Of a DNA stretch of 64,000 nt, positions 33,203 to 46,985 are shown piece after piece. Numbering within the stretch: position 1 is the stretch's first letter; every line of letters begins with the position of its first letter. The DNA is from Paulownia fortunei (Eukaryota > Streptophyta > Magnoliopsida > Lamiales > Paulowniaceae). Below the pieces are notes generated by a model. The model had not been told where the DNA came from. It worked only from the letters and a program-made list of their open reading frames with translations, and searched no databases. The position numbers and the translations under genes are program-made. The stretch spans positions 17,205,993 through 17,269,992 of the forward strand of contig CM033109.1 of the NCBI GenBank assembly GCA_019321725.1. Direction: 5' to 3'.

Positions 33203-35530
33203 ATCTCTCACTTGCCTAAAAGCAGGAGAGACTTGTCTCTCAGTCCTAATCCCAATATATGACTCTCAATTGTCTTAGCAAACAACGTCTCGATGAACGG
33301 ATCAGTGAGGTTGTATTTTAGATGTTATCTCCATAACAGTCATATTGTCTGTATGTACTATCTCTTTGATCAAATGGTATTTTCTTTTTATATACTTTTC
33401 TCTCTTGTAACTTCTTGGATCTTTCGAATTAGCTATTGTTCCACTGTTGTTACAATACAAGGTCAATAACTTATCCATATTTGGAACAACTTCCAAATCA
33501 GTAAAGAACTTCTTGAGTCATACTACTTTCTTTGCTACTTCATAAGCGGCTTTGTATTTAACCTCCATGGTTGAATTAACAATCTGGATTGTTTAACACT
33601 TTTCTAGACTATATCTCTGCCACCAATAGTGTTGATATGGAAAGTCGACTTTTGACTATCTCTATCTGATTGGAAATCAAAATCAATTTATCTAATAGGA
33701 TTCAAGTCTGTACCTGAGTAACCAAGCATATAGTTTCTTGTTCTCCTAAGATATTTGAGAATATTCATCAACACTACCTAGTGATCTAATCCTGGATTTG
33801 ACTGGAAATGACTAACTATCCCTACCTCATAGCAAATATAGGGCTTTGTACACCATATCTCGTACATAAGATTAACTATTGGTGACCCTTAAGGAACTCG
33901 TCTCATATTCTCCTCTTCTTGAGATGTCTTGGGACACTGATCCTTGGAGAGGATAATTCCATATTAGGTTGGCAAGTAACTCGTTTTGGAATTTTGCATT
34001 AAATATCCCATGAGCATCTATCAATATAAGATGCTTGAGACAGTGCCAATATTCTGTTCTTATGATCTCGAATAATATGAATCCCGATAACATAGTTTTC
34101 TTCTCCCAAATCCTTCATTTGGAATTATTTTGGCTTGCCAGTTCTTGACATTAGATCATATTTCTATATTACTCCTAATGAGGAGAATATCATCTATATA
34201 AAGTACCAAGAAGACCATCTTCTTATCTTTGATGTGCTTGTATACACAAGGTTCATCAACATTTTGATCAAATCAGAAGATCTAATTATCTCATCAATTC
34301 TTAGGTTTCATGATCTAGAAGTTTGCTTTAGTCTATAAATGAACCTCAATGACTTGCAGACTTTTTGCTCTTGGCCTTGTGCTATGAAACCCTCTGATTG
34401 CTGCATATAGATGTTTTCCTCAAGATAGCCATTAAGAAAGGCTGTCTTGAAATCTATTTGTCATATCTCATAATCTAAGCTTTCAATAATAGAGAGCAAT
34501 ATATAGATGGATTTAAGCATGGCTATAGGCAAAAAAGTTTTCTAATAATCGATTCCCTCTTTCTAACTATACCTCTTTGCCACTAGCATTGCTTTGAAGT
34601 TTCTACTTTCCTATCTACATGTCTCATCCTCTTGAATATCCCCTTACAACCAATGGGTCTGACATCCTCAAATAGATTCACAAGCTCCCAAACACAAATG
34701 GAGTACATAAACTCCATTTCTTGGTTCATAGCCTCTTGCCATTTCACTTTATCAGAATCTTCCATTACATGCTTGAATGTTAATGGATCATCCTCAATGT
34801 TGTTGAATACAAAAACTTGTGCCTCTCCATCCTCTCTGTAGCAAGCTGGTGGTCGAATAGACCTCCCACTATGTTAAGGTGGGATAATATTCTGATCAGA
34901 GTTGGTGGTCCTCTGGGTATGTTATCCAACAACTCTTGTTAGTTGCAGTTTGATCTTATCAACAAGTAACTCCTCTAGTGTAACTTTACTGCAAGGTTTA
35001 AAATTTTCCATATAATCGTTCTCAAGAAAGGTGGCATTTTTTTAAACAATTACCTTCTTATCTTGAAGGTTATAAAATAAATCTCCTCTTACGCCTTTAG
35101 GGTATCCCACAAATAAACACACTTTTGATCATGTTTGCAACTTTCTAGTCTTCATTTAAGCACATATGACGGACAACCTTCTACATGAAAATGACGTAAA
35201 GTAGGTTTACTATCATTCCAAAACTCTAAGAGTGTTTTTTGGATATAATTAAATGGTAAAACATTCAAAATGTATACCGTATTTTGTAGTGTATAAATCT
35301 AAAATGAATATGGGAATAAAGAGTAACTTATCATGGACGTCACCATATCAAATAAAATTTGGTTTCCCCTATCAGGAACACGATTTTGTTGAGTAGTTCT
35401 AGGTGTTATGAGTTGGTACAAAATACCATGCTCTAATATGTAGTACTTGAACTCGATATTAACATACCCACCTTCTCAATCTGATCTTATCAATATTTTT
35501 CACATGAAATAGATCGATATCTGATCGTGA
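33203..35530 (-). pseudogene. Copia copy A pol remnant (integrase end, RT, RNase H)
   Basis: Read down the minus strand: integrase core tail (about 35300-35480, LEHGILYQLITPRTT), integrase C-terminus (about 35000-35130, GYPKGVRGDLFYN), RT start (34583-34765: KWQEAMNQEMEFMYSICVWELV), RT remnants to ~33870, and RNase H (33302-33496: PNMDKLLTLYCNNSGTIANSK, RKYHLIKEIVH). The RNase H Asp of Y-C-D-N-S-G is Asn. Many stops. The 3' LTR follows at 33202. The 5' half is missing, cut at about 35530 by copy C. Confidence 0.8.
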
Positions 35531-37560
35531 CATATATTATGTTTTTAATATCACATCTCGTACATAGATTTGCATACATTGTGATTTCTTCAGATGATAT
35601 ATAGCCTAAGTATCCTCTTAGATGCTTATAGACCTAAATCCTCCACATCTAGGATACCTTTTCCAAATTTCTCATGGAGAACTTAGTAGATAACAAGTCT
35701 TGGTTGATCATAGCATTTCTACACCATCCCTATGAGTAGAATGTTATTAACACCACAATAAACTTTATTACACTCCCACTAACTTTCTAGTACACACCTA
35801 GTTCATCAGCATTCTTGAGGAAATCAAACAATTGATTAACTCAACAAGTGGAATGTACTACCTTCGGGAAGTCCATTTCATAAGTGGACCTTTGACACGT
35901 AAAACTTTTGCTCACATCGTTTTGATATGTAGGCCTGTAGCTACATCCCATAATTCTTCTTCTTAATACCCTTATTAAGAAGGGTAACCTTAATATCCAA
36001 TTTCCATATATTCAGACATGGCTAGCAAGATACCAATGGACTTTGGCATTATAACTGGTGAAAGGCTTCATCAACGCTTTGACTTTGAGCGTAACCTATT
36101 ACTACCGATCGTTCCTTATAGGTCATCACCTTTCCATGTACTCCAAACTTCTGCTTATAGACCCATTTGCAGCCAATGGATACAATACCCTATGGTGACT
36201 CCATCTTGAATGGTACTTCGCCATTTTCCCGAGCTGATGTCATAAATCATTCTCCTTAGATCAAAATCCAAAGGAATATCCTTATTATTTCTTACCAATA
36301 AAAGACCATACCTCATGGGTGGTCTCGAGATGCTTTTAGATCTCCTTCGAAGGTTTGTGTACTTCATAATTTAGTAATTCATTTATCAACTATTTCCTTT
36401 TGTGAGAGAATTCTCGATTCTTGAATTTCTTCAAGATATATAATCTAGCTTTGTCCAATAGAAACACTTTTCTACAAGAATGTGGTATTCCTCAAAATTA
36501 ACAATTTATTTCCAGAGGTCATAAAAGTGGTATCTAATGGAATCATGTAGGTACCCCATAAATTTGCATAAGTTAGATCTTATTCCAACCTATCTTACAC
36601 TAACTGCTTTGCACAATTAGGACCCTTCTACCTATTAGGTATGATGGGTTTTCCCCATATCATATCCAACGACATATTTTGGGCATCGACTTAAGTGAGT
36701 TTTATTTAACAAGAATATCATCAATTCAATGGTGTATCCTAGAATGAAAGAGAAAATCCAGTGAAACTCATCATGGATTCGCTATAAGAGAATCTAATTC
36801 TCTTAGATAATCAAGAAACCTTAAGCTTAAGTATTCATCTCCTCGATCACTTCAAAGAGTCTCTTATGCTTTGCTTTAACTTGTTTATCCCTCTCATGCC
36901 TAAAGCTTTTAAACTTTTCAAAGAATTTAGACTTGTATGTCAAAATATACACATACCTATACCTTGATGGATCATTGGTAAATATAATGAAGCAGTGGTA
37001 GTTTCCTCAAGCACAAACACTTAGTGGCTTGCATACATCCATATGCATCAAATCTAATAGATTTGTAGCATGATCCACTTGTCCAACATTAGTTAAGGCA
37101 ACATTCATATGTTGGCATATGAAGCTCGTCCTAAAGGTCAAGCATTCGTCCCATTTAATGAATTCTTCTTTTAGAGACATGACCTAATCTTACATGCCAT
37201 AAGTATGTGGAACTATGATTATCTAATTAAAGTCTATTTTGTTGAAATGTGAAACAAGGAATTTTGTGGCAGTATAATTGCTAATGTACCAACACCAAGA
37301 ATAGTGGAACATGTCCATAATTTGTTTGGTATCAAGGTTAAATAACTAGTGCTACCATAATTCTATCTAGAGCTAAGTGGGTCAATCTTTTAGCCTGATG
37401 AAGTAATTGCTTCATCCCCAAGCTTAAGGATAGTCCTTTTCTCTTAGTCTTATTCTTCTTGTCATCCCCTACAACTCTACAAAGAGATGGGATCATATCC
37501 GATATCCAATGCCCAAGAAAAATAGTCAAAACATGGTTGACTTCAACAAAATATAATTTT
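35531..37560 (-). pseudogene. Copia copy C pol remnant (gag-pre-integrase, integrase, RT)
   Basis: A different Copia lineage. It has a gag-pre-integrase block near 37150-37210 (YLWHVRLGHVSKRRIH), an integrase core near 36780-37000 in broken frame, the connector SRPPMRYGLLL (36155-36367), and the RT start as IGCxW/VYKQKFG-like sequence near 36100-36180. An RT C-terminal trace (YANLCTRCDI) lies near 35560. Stops and frameshifts throughout; no LTR of its own is recognisable. Confidence 0.6.
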
Positions 37561-38453
37561 TAATTAGAACACTTTCTAACTCAAAGTTTGGATTGGAACT
37601 TTTTCTAATTTAACTCTTGAATTAGAACCCCTTCTAATTCATTTAAGCAAGTCCATACTTGTATTTTCTCTTTCTTTTCCCCTTCAAATTGCAGTGGTTT
37701 TATAAACATATCTTATCTAGATTAATCCTCTAGCCTAGCCCACTTTTGTATTTTATTTCTACCGAGAACTCTTTTTTACTCATTCTTTTAAACTTTTAGT
37801 CTTAGAGTAGATAGAACTAAAAATCAAAATTGGGTTTAGACAGCTAGAATCTTCTACAACTCTTTATAGGAGGTTTTTCTTCAAAAATTGTAGAAGGTTT
37901 TCTACAATTCTTTGTAAAATGTGCAGTGGGAGGTGCTTCCACAACTTTCATAGAGTAGTCTCTATAACTATTGCAAAACCTCTCTATAAATAGGTGTCTG
38001 TCTATAACTACTCAGGATTAAAATCAATCCATATATGATCATCGATTGATGTTAATTAAATATTTAAGAAAAAAATAAAACTTATGTGAAAATGCAACTT
38101 ATATCTAGTCCAGTCCTATATAATCATATTGTATAAAGTGCCTCTATTCAGATGTTACTACATCAATAGTTCAGATAAGCTCATCACATTCTTAATGTTA
38201 ATAGACCGCACCAATAATGATTTAATTAAAGATCCTAATTTTAGGTACTTTTATTATGGACTAATTTAATTTATTATCCGTAATCTTAATCCTCTTATAT
38301 ATACACTTATATACTAAGATGGTCACATTAATAAATAAGGATTTTTTTATATTCATAATCACATCAATATATAGAAAATAAAGTATAAAATATTATTTTA
38401 TCAATTCAGCAAATAATGTACAAATACATGCTTTTAGGGCTCTATCACTAACA
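37561..38453 (-). repeat. 3' LTR of Copia copy B
   Basis: Reverse-complemented, it starts TGTTAGTGATAGAGCCC at 38453, right after the polypurine gggaga (complement of 38454-38460). It shares many blocks with the LTR at 33202 (ggtgcggtctattaacatta, gcactttatacaa), so copies A and B belong to one family. It is truncated at about 37560. Confidence 0.7.
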
Positions 38454-38460
38454 ATCTCCC

Positions 38461-41400
38461 CTTTACTCTAAAGTGGGTGAGACATGTTTGTTAGTCCTAA
38501 TCCTAACTATTGTCACAATACAACAAAATTGGGTTATCCACTTTTAGAACTTCTTTTAAATCAGTAAAGAATCTTGAGCCAAATTGCTTCTTTAGTTGCT
38601 TCACAAGCTGCTAGATATTCAGCCTCTAAGGTTGAATCAGCAGTGCTGGATTGTTTAACACTTCTTTAGATTATGGTTGTGCCACAAAGAGTGGACATTG
38701 ACCCAAAAATCAACTTTCAATTATCTTTTTTTTTTATCATAAATCAGAATCAGTGAATCCAAAGGGATTCAGGTCTCAACCTGAATACACCAACATATTA
38801 TTTCTCATTCTCCTAAGATACTTGAGAATGTTCTTTAACGTTAACCAATGATCTAATTCTAGATTTAACTTGGAAACAACTGAATATCCCTACTGCATAA
38901 CAAATGTTTAGCCTTGTGAATTACATGACATACATAAGGGAGCCTACTATAGAGGCATAGGGAATTGGTCTCATATCCCAGGATACTGCTCTTTAGAGAG
39001 GACAATTCCATGTAAGGTTGGCAAGTAACCATTTTTAGAATTTTCATTGAATAATGCATTAGCAATCTTACTAATATAAGATGCTTGAGTATTCTTGCAA
39101 TCTTGAATAATCTGAATCTTAAGAACGTAATTTGTTTCTCCCAAATCTTTCATTTGGAATTCCTTAGCCTTTGACATTGGATAATATTTCTATATCAATC
39201 CCAATTAGTAGAATATCATCTATATAATATATTAAGAAGACCACCTTCTTATCTTTGATGTACTTGTATACACAAGGTTCATCAATATTATGATTTGATT
39301 AAATGATTAAATCTTAGGTAGCATGATATAGAGGCTTGCTTAAGTCCATAAATGGACTTTAACAACTTGCAGACTTTCTGCTCTTGGCCTTTTGCTATGA
39401 AACCTCTTGTTGCTTTATATAAATATTTTTCTCAAGATAGCTAATCAAAAAAGTTGTCTTAACATCTAATTGTCATATCTCATCATCCAGGCTTGCAGTA
39501 GTGGAGAGTAATATATGGATGTATTCAAGTATGGCTACAAGTGAGAAAGTTTTTTTTTATAATTGAGTCATTCTGTCTAGGTATAACCCCTTAGCCACCA
39601 ACTTTGCTTTGAAAGTCTCCACTTTTCCATCTAAACCTCTCTTCCTCTTGAAGATCTATTTACACCCAATAGGCTTAATATCTTTAGATGGATCCACAAG
39701 CTCCTACACAGAATTGGAGTACATAATTCCATTTCTTGGTTTATAGCCTTTTGTCATTTCTCTATCAGAATCTTCCATTGTATGCTTGTATGACAATAGA
39801 TTATCCTCACTATTGTAAAAAATGGCAACTTATGCCTCTCTATCCTCTATGTAGCATGGTCTAATAGACCTCCCAATACTTCAAAGTGGGATGGCATTCA
39901 AATTAAAGTTGGGTCCTCTTGGTATGTTCCTCAACAATTTAGAAATTAACTCATCCAATACAACTTTATTGCAACGTTTAAAATTTATCATATAATCATT
40001 CTCAAGAAATGTGGCATTTCTTGATAAAATTACCTTCTTATCTTGTGGATTATAAAATAAACTTTCTCTTGTTCCTTTAGGGTATCCCATAAATAAACAA
40101 ACTTCTGTATCATGGTTGCAAGTTTTTAGTCTTTTTTTTTAGCGCATGTGTTGGATACCTCCATATGCGGAAATGGCATAAAGTAGGTTTACTACCATTC
40201 CACAACTTTAAAGGGTCTTTTGGATAGACTTAGATGGTTGAAGTGAAAAACCTAAAATGACTCTGGCAATGAAAAGTAGCTCATCATGGACCTCACCATG
40301 TCAAGTAAAGTCCGTTTTCTCCTCTTAGCAACACCATATTGCTGAGGAGTTTAGGTGCTATGATTTGATATAAAATACCATGCTCTAGCATATAATCTTT
40401 GAACTTAGTATCAATATGCTTGCCTCATCGATCTAATCAAAGAAACTTTAAGAATTTACCCAACTATCTTTTGGCCGCTTCTTGTAATTCTTTAAACTTT
40501 TCAAAAGATTCAGATTTCATTTGCATTAGGAAAATAAATCGATATCTTCAATAAATTTGATGAAATATTCATAACCATCTCTACCATGTATTGTCATCAG
40601 ACCACAAACATCAATATGTACAAACTCAAGTGGTTCTTTAGCCCTACTGCCCTGAAATGAAAGGCCTCTTAGTCATTTTACCTTCTAGACGAGATTCACA
40701 ACTTTTAGCTCTCTTGAACGACCATCTTTTACCAACATGTTTCATCCTCTTAAGAAACCTTTTGCCTTTAAGGCTTAGAATGTTATACATTAAATATTTT
40801 GTCATTAAGTAGTGGTTGTTCATTGAGCCTTAACTTAAAAAGTCTATTTTATATCTTTGCATGATAAATATCTAAACTATTCCTAGAAATAATAATCTTA
40901 TTATTAATAAAAGAAATACCAAATAATTGTTCATGCAATTTGGAAATAGAAATCAAATTTATATGAAAACTAGGAATGAAATAGACATTGTTCAAAATTC
41001 AATAATTATTTCTAATATGTGGATAGATGACTTCCACTACTTTTGCTAAAACCAAAGCTCCATTGCTAACTCTCATTGTGAATGTCCCTTTGTCAAGCTC
41101 CTCATTATAACTAAATTTCTACGGAGAAGAAGAAACATGATTTGTGGCTCCTGAATAAACTATCCAGGATAACAAATAATTTTCTACTAAAAAAGCTTTT
41201 AGAACAAGTAAATAATATTTAACTTTCTTCTTCTCTTAGAGCTCGGTGAGATACTTTAGACAATGCCCCTCAACTCCATAATGGAAACACTTTCATTTGG
41301 GCTTTTTTTGGAGTCATTCTTCTTCTTACCTTCAGCACGCTTCTTTTTTGCCTCTTTTGATTGAGTTCTAGAATTGCCTTTTTTTTATTCTTTCTCTTCT

Positions 41401-41807
41401 TACATTATTTAAGGAAAATGGCTTATCATTAGCTATATTTGTCTCGCCTTCTTGACCCTTTCTAATGGAGATGGCTTCCAAGGTCTACAACTTACTGAGC
41501 AATTTAGTCATATCATAAATCAACTTGTCCATAACATAGTTGTTTTTGAACTGTAGAAAAGCCGGTGAGAGTGATTCTAAAATCATACTCACTTTGGTGC
41601 GCTCATTAATAGTCGCACCATGGGTTTCAACTTTACTCAGATAGTTAATAATGTTCTAAACATGTTCCCTAATTGAACTCCACTTTTATACCTTTGCGTT
41701 AATAGCTACTTTCATAGCTTCACAAAGTGATTAAACATAAGATTGCCCAAACATGGCCTATAGAGACTCCATTATCTCATAAGTAATCTTCATCTTTTCG
41801 TGAAAGG
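38461..41807 (-). pseudogene. Copia copy B gag-pol remnant
   Basis: Down the minus strand: gag C-terminal half (41400-41807, HEKMKITYEIMESL, SMILESLSPAFLQFKNNYVM); zinc knuckle near 41270, where KCFHYGVEGHC has lost knuckle cysteines; protease near 41150, where IVYSGATNHV has Tyr in place of the catalytic Asp; gag-pre-integrase near 40800-41000; integrase near 40330-40650 and C-terminus 39881-40090 (GYPKGTRESLFYNPQDKKV); RT C-terminal part 38971-39177 (FQMKDLGETNYVLKIQI); RNase H traces to 38500. The gag N-terminus lies across the Athila insertion at 51465-51640. Confidence 0.8.
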
Positions 41808-42703
41808 AAAGAAGGAGCTACTTTGGGCAAGGAGAATCTAAAGCTAGAAGCGAATATTCTCAAAAGGGGTTTTAACATTTACCTTAGTTTTCTTTTGATT
41901 TTTGTTTAGTTCAAAAGAATATTGTAAAAGGCATGATGTTGAGGAACAAGTGTTGTTTGCTTTATTTCATTATGAACTAAACTTAACTTTACCAAGGCTT
42001 GGAAAACTGTTTCTATGAAGTTGTGAATTGTTAACTTGTATGTGATGTGGATGATTGCTGATTTTTGTGATGAGCATGCACTATGTTCTTAGTGCTTCTT
42101 GAAAATTGGTTAGTTTTGAGATGAACCTTGTTGTTGTGATTGGGATCGGGAGATAGTGTCACATTAAGTGCTCATGTAGTGTATGCCATGGGCTAGGTCA
42201 CTATAGGAATATAGCAGTTAGCACACGCGGTAGTCATAGACTTGACCATCGAAAGCTAGAGGAAATCACAAAGCCTAATATATTATTGGATAGCTAAACT
42301 TGTATAGAAATATACCGGTTGCTTTCTAGTAATAGGTGTGTTACATCTTGGAAAAGTATTATATAAAATTAGAGTTCCTGTTATTACACAATTTAATGTC
42401 AATCCTATTCACTAACTTGTAATAAATTCATAATGCAATAGAACAACAATCCAACGCCTTGGTACTTCTTCACCTAATTTTCATTCCTATTTTTTTATTA
42501 TTTTTATTGCTTGTTAATTTCTAACTTTAAGTTTTCAATTCAGTCAACCAAACTTTCAATAGGTCAAATATAGTTGGATTATCTATACTTTAGTATTGCT
42601 CACATACTCTCTAGGGACACGACATTCGTATACTCATATACTTTATTATTTGTTGGCTCGTACACTTGTAGGATTTGATTGCATTTAAGTGCAATCCACA
42701 CCA
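41808..42703 (+). repeat. 5' LTR of the Athila-like element (5'-truncated)
   Basis: Matches 50570-51464 from gaagaaggagctactttggg to the end ...gcaatccacacca. The first ~750 bp present in the 3' LTR are absent here. Confidence 0.85.
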
Positions 42704-42709
42704 AGTTTT

Positions 42710-42727
42710 TGGCGTCGTTGCCAGGGA
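42710..42727 (+). other. Primer binding site, tRNA-Asp type
   Basis: TGGCGTCGTTGCCAGGGA: 16 of 18 matches to the tRNA-Asp complement characteristic of Athila elements, 6 bp after the LTR end. Confidence 0.85.
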
Positions 42728-42890
42728 GTATGTTTTTGCAATATTGAGGTTGATTTATCTAGCTATAATATGACCATTTTATTTGCTTCATTGTTGTTTC
42801 ATTGCTTTTATTTTTGTTTTTCTTTATTTCATTTTCTTTGAACAAGCTCCTTTGAGAGTTCTTGTTTTTCATTATTGGCGTTGTTGGTGT

Positions 42891-44377
42891 ATGACCAGGT
42901 CATCTACATGGGATCTTGAGACATATGATCCAAAAAGCATTTGTTGATAAAAGAATCAAAAAATGAAGGAATGTTCAACAACGAGAGAGACGTAGAGAAT
43001 AGATCATTGTTGAACTATGCTAAACCTTTGATTAATGGGACCAATTCAAGTATTAAGAGGCTGACAATACAACCAAATACTTTTGAGATTAAACCAAAAA
43101 TCATTCAAATGATACAAACTTCTGTGCAATATGGTGGTTTATCTAGTGATGACCCCAATGCCCAAATTACAAACTTCTTGGAGATTTGTGACACTTTTAA
43201 GCATAATGGAGTGATCGATGATGCTATTAGACTGAGATTGTTTCTCTTTCTTCGAGGAAAAAAGCCAAGAGTTGGCTCAATTCATTGCCCATCAGATCAA
43301 TTACTACTGCATGGGATGCCATGGTATAAGCATTCATTGTCAAATACTTTCCACCTTGAAAACCACCAAAATGAGGAACGACATTATTGCATTTGTGAAA
43401 TTTGAGTTGGAGTCCTTATATGAAGGTTGGGAGAGGTTCAAGGATTTGTTGAGGAGGTGCCCACACTATGGTTTGCTTACATGGCTTCAAGTGCAAATAT
43501 TCTACAATGGTTTGTTACCCGTCAATCGAGCTATGATAGATGCACCGACAAAAGGCACAATCATGAGGAAAACTATAAAAGAGGCATATGATTTGTTAGA
43601 GAAAGTGGTATCTAATAGTTACCATTAGCAAATAGATAGAAGTTTGAGAAAAAAGGCAGTGGGAGTATACACAGTCGACACATACTCTGCCTTTTCGGCT
43701 CAAATTAAGTTATTAAATAAGAAGATTGATAGCATGAGTGCTTTAGCGATGAAAGTGAAAACCATAGCATATGAGTTATGTGGAGGTGGACACTATAGCA
43801 AATGCTAAGTGGAGAACCCATTTTCATCCTCATCCAAGCAAGCTAATTATGTTGGAAATTTCAATAGGCAAGCAAACAATCCCTATTCCCAAACATATAA
43901 TCCCAAATGAATAAATCAACCAAATTTCGCATAGGGAGGTTAAAATAGCCAGGGTACTTCTCAATCCAATGAAAACATGTTAGGATATCCACCACCTGAT
44001 TACCCACCCAAGATAAGAAATTAAATTTGTAAGAGCTTGTAGCTAAGTTTATTGCTAACTCCAAAGCGAGAATCCAAAATAATGAGGCAATCTTAGAGAA
44101 TTTGGAAACTCAAATAGATCAAATTGCAAACATGGTTTCAGGGCATGCTCAAGAGGCATTGCCTAGTGACATGGAGAAAAATCCTAAAAAGCATATCAAG
44201 GCCATCACCTTGAGGAGTGGAAAAGAGGTAGATTTGAAGGTTAAAGAAGTAGAATCTCAAGAAGAGGAGTTAATTCCCAATGACAAGAAAGATGAACCTC
44301 AACAAAAAGAGAAACATAAGCATGCATCAATATCAAAGCCTAGCACTCTTCTAAAGGGGTCATCTTTAATAAAGTGA
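42891..44377 (+). pseudogene. Athila-like gag
   Basis: It starts MTRSSTWDLETYDP at 42891, with a stop after 18 codons. The frame resumes at 42941 (FEIKPKIIQMIQTSVQYGGLSSDDP) and shifts near 43260-43330 into the frame ending 43625 (SLYEGWERFKDLLRRCPHYG, WLQVQIFYNGL). A degenerate stretch leads to the C-terminal segment 44102-44377 (METQIDQIANM, KAITLRSGKEVD). In intact elements this forms the virus-like particle. Confidence 0.85.
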
Positions 44378-44426
44378 TAAGTCTACTCCCCTATTTCCTA
44401 TAGCATTGTAAAAGCAAAAATTAGAT

Positions 44427-44918
44427 GTGAAATTCTCTAAATTTCTTGAAATCTTTAAAAAGTTAGATATTAACATACCATTTGTCAATACTCTACTTCA
44501 AATACCTAGTTATGGTAAATTCTTGAAAAAAATCTTATCTAATAAAAGAAAACTAGAGGAACATGAGACCAACTTGACTGAGGAGTGCTCGATGATTGTA
44601 CAAAATAAGCTTTCTCTTAAGCTCAAGGACCCTAGGAGTTTTTCTATCCCTTGCACTATTGGTCCAATTTCATTTTCCAAAGTCTTGTGTGAGTTATGTG
44701 CTAGCGTTAATCTAATGCCTAAAACTATTTTTAGAAAACTTGTACTTGGAGAACCAAAACCTATAATGGTATCTTTGCAACTTGTCGATCGATCCATCAA
44801 GTATCCTAAAGACATCTTAGAGGATGTGCTTGTTAAGGTAGACAAATTCATCTTTTTGGTAGATTTTCTTATTTTGGATATAGAAGAGGATGTGGACATG
44901 CCTCTCACTCTAGGTTGA
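44427..44918 (+). pseudogene. Athila-like protease region
   Basis: An open frame of 163 residues with FIxxLKKLDINIPFV-like and IPCTIGPI blocks. The active-site segment reads ALCELCASVNLMP-like (here LCELCASVNLMP): the expected catalytic Asp is Glu and the following Gly is Cys, so the protease is inactive. It ends at DMPLTLG, where a TGA replaces the Arg or Trp codon usual before P-F-L. Confidence 0.75.
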
Positions 44919-45071
44919 CCTTTCCTAGCTACGGGTAAAGCATTAATTAATGTTCAACTTGGGGGTTTGATACTTAGAATAGGAGATGATCAAGTGATTT
45001 TTAATATGTTCAAAGCCATGAAATATCCGAATGATGAGCATAAATATTATTAAGCTTTAGCCTTTGAATTC

Positions 45072-46425
45072 TTGCATGAGAATAGGTTCAAAGATGAGTT
45101 GAAGGTATGTTTAGTTGTTGCTAAGAAAGAGAAGAAGGATAATGAAGGGATACGGGTTGTTGTGGTAAGTTTGAAGGCCAATCCTCCTTACAAAAGGAAT
45201 GCTCAACCATATTTTGAAGTATTGGAGAGGCCTTCCTCTACACAAAAAAAGCTATCTATTGAGGAGCTTCATATTCTTGAACTTAAACCTTTTACCCTGT
45301 ATTTGAAGTATGCTTATCTTGATGATTCAAACTATTTGCTGGTAATCATTTCTACTTCCTTGATAGGTAAGATGGAAGAAAAGTTCCCAAGAGTCCTTAA
45401 GGAGCATAAGAGAGCCTTTGGATGGAAGATAGCTAACATCAACAGAAGTAGCCCCTCAATTTGCATGCACAAAATGTTAATGGATGAGAACTACAAGCCC
45501 GTGGTGCAACCATAAAGGAGATTAAATCCAATGATCAAGAGACAGTAAAGGCTGAAACTATCAAGCTTCTTGATGTAGGTATTATCTATCCCATCTCTGA
45601 TAGTACATAGGTGAGTCTTGTACAATATGTGTCTAGAAGGTATGACTATTATTCATAATGATCAAAATAAATTGATACCAACTAGGATGGTCATGGGGTG
45701 GAGAGTATGTATGGATTATAGAAAATTGAATGATGTTACTAGAAAAGATCACGTTCCCCTTCCCTTTATTAATCAAATGTTGGAGAGGTTTGCGGATTTT
45801 AAATTTTATTACTTTCTTGATGGATATTTGGGTTACAACCAAATTGTTATAGCACCTAAGAACCAAGAAAAAACTACTTTCACTTGTTCTTATGGTATAT
45901 TTGCATTTATGAGAATGATATTTGGTTTGTGTCATGCACCTACTACATTTCAAAGATGCATGATGACTATCTTTCATGATAGGTTGAAAAATTTCTTGAG
46001 ATTTTCATGGATGATTTTCCATTTTTGGACCATCATTTAATGCTTGCTTGTCAAATCTTGATTTGGTTTTATCTTGGTGTGAGAAAACCAATCTTGTCTT
46101 GAATTGGGAGAAATTTCACTTCATGATCAAAGAGGGTATTATCCTTGGTCACAAGATCTCACATACAAAAATTGATGTGGCTAGGGCTAAGGTGGAGATG
46201 ATTGAGAAGTTACCTCCTTCTACATTGGTAAAAGGAGAGAGAAGTTTCTTAGGTCACACTAGTTTCTACTGTAGGTTTATCAAGAACTTTTCACAAATTA
46301 CTAAATCTCTCTCAAGTCTTCTAGTTAAGGACGTACATTTTAACTTTGATGATGATTGTTTGCCGATGTTCCAAACTTTAAAATATAAGTTAATCAATGC
46401 ACCTATCATGGTGGTACCCAATTAG
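45072..46425 (+). pseudogene. Athila-like reverse transcriptase with upstream linker
   Basis: The linker (45072-45515) carries LELKPFTLYLKYAYLDD and SPSICMHKMLMDE. A stop follows at VVQP. The RT palm starts near 45520, with WRVCMDYRKLNDVTRKDHVPLPF and EKTTFTCSYGIFAF at 45687-45920. A frameshift destroys the F-M-D-D motif (near 46000-46020). The thumb/connection continues at 46048-46425 (LGHKISHTKIDVARAKVEMI, RSFLGHTSFYCRFIKNFS). Non-functional. Confidence 0.85.
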
Positions 46426-46985
46426 AGCTTACCATTTGAGCTTATGTGTAATACAAGTGATGTAACTATTGGTGCAGTCCTTAGGCATATGAAATACGGT
46501 ATTCCAAACCATTTACTATGCTAGTGGTACTTTGAATGAAGCATAATAAAATTATGCCACAACTGAAAAAGAACTTCAAGAGGTAGTATTTATGTTTGAT
46601 AAGTTTCATTCATACCTTGTTTTAGCAAAAGTGATAGTGTACACGGACCACTCCATACTTAGATACCTTCTTGCTAAGAAAGATGCAAAACTAAAGTTAA
46701 TTAGATAGGTTCTTTTATTACAAGAATATAACATTGAGATTAGAGACAATAAGGGTATGGAAAATGTTGTTGCGGATCACTTCTCTAGAATAGAGAGTCC
46801 TAGTGTTGAGCATGATAATGTGGAACCAATTGCTGATAAATAATTATATGTTATTTCTTCACCTCCATGGTTTGCACAATTTGCGAATTACATTGTATCC
46901 AGTATCCTACCCCATGATCTATTATTTCACCAAAAGAAAAAGTTTTTATCCAATGCTAAACATTATGTATGGCAGGATCTATTTT
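46426..46985 (+). pseudogene. Athila-like RNase H remnant
   Basis: Starts after a stop at PN(stop)SLPFELMCNTSD, where the first catalytic Asp of C-D-A-S-D is Asn. It continues as YATTEKELQEVVFMFDKF and VYTDHSILRYLLAKKDAK, with at least one frameshift and one stop. It then runs through DNKGMENVVADHFSRIES towards the integrase. Confidence 0.75.
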
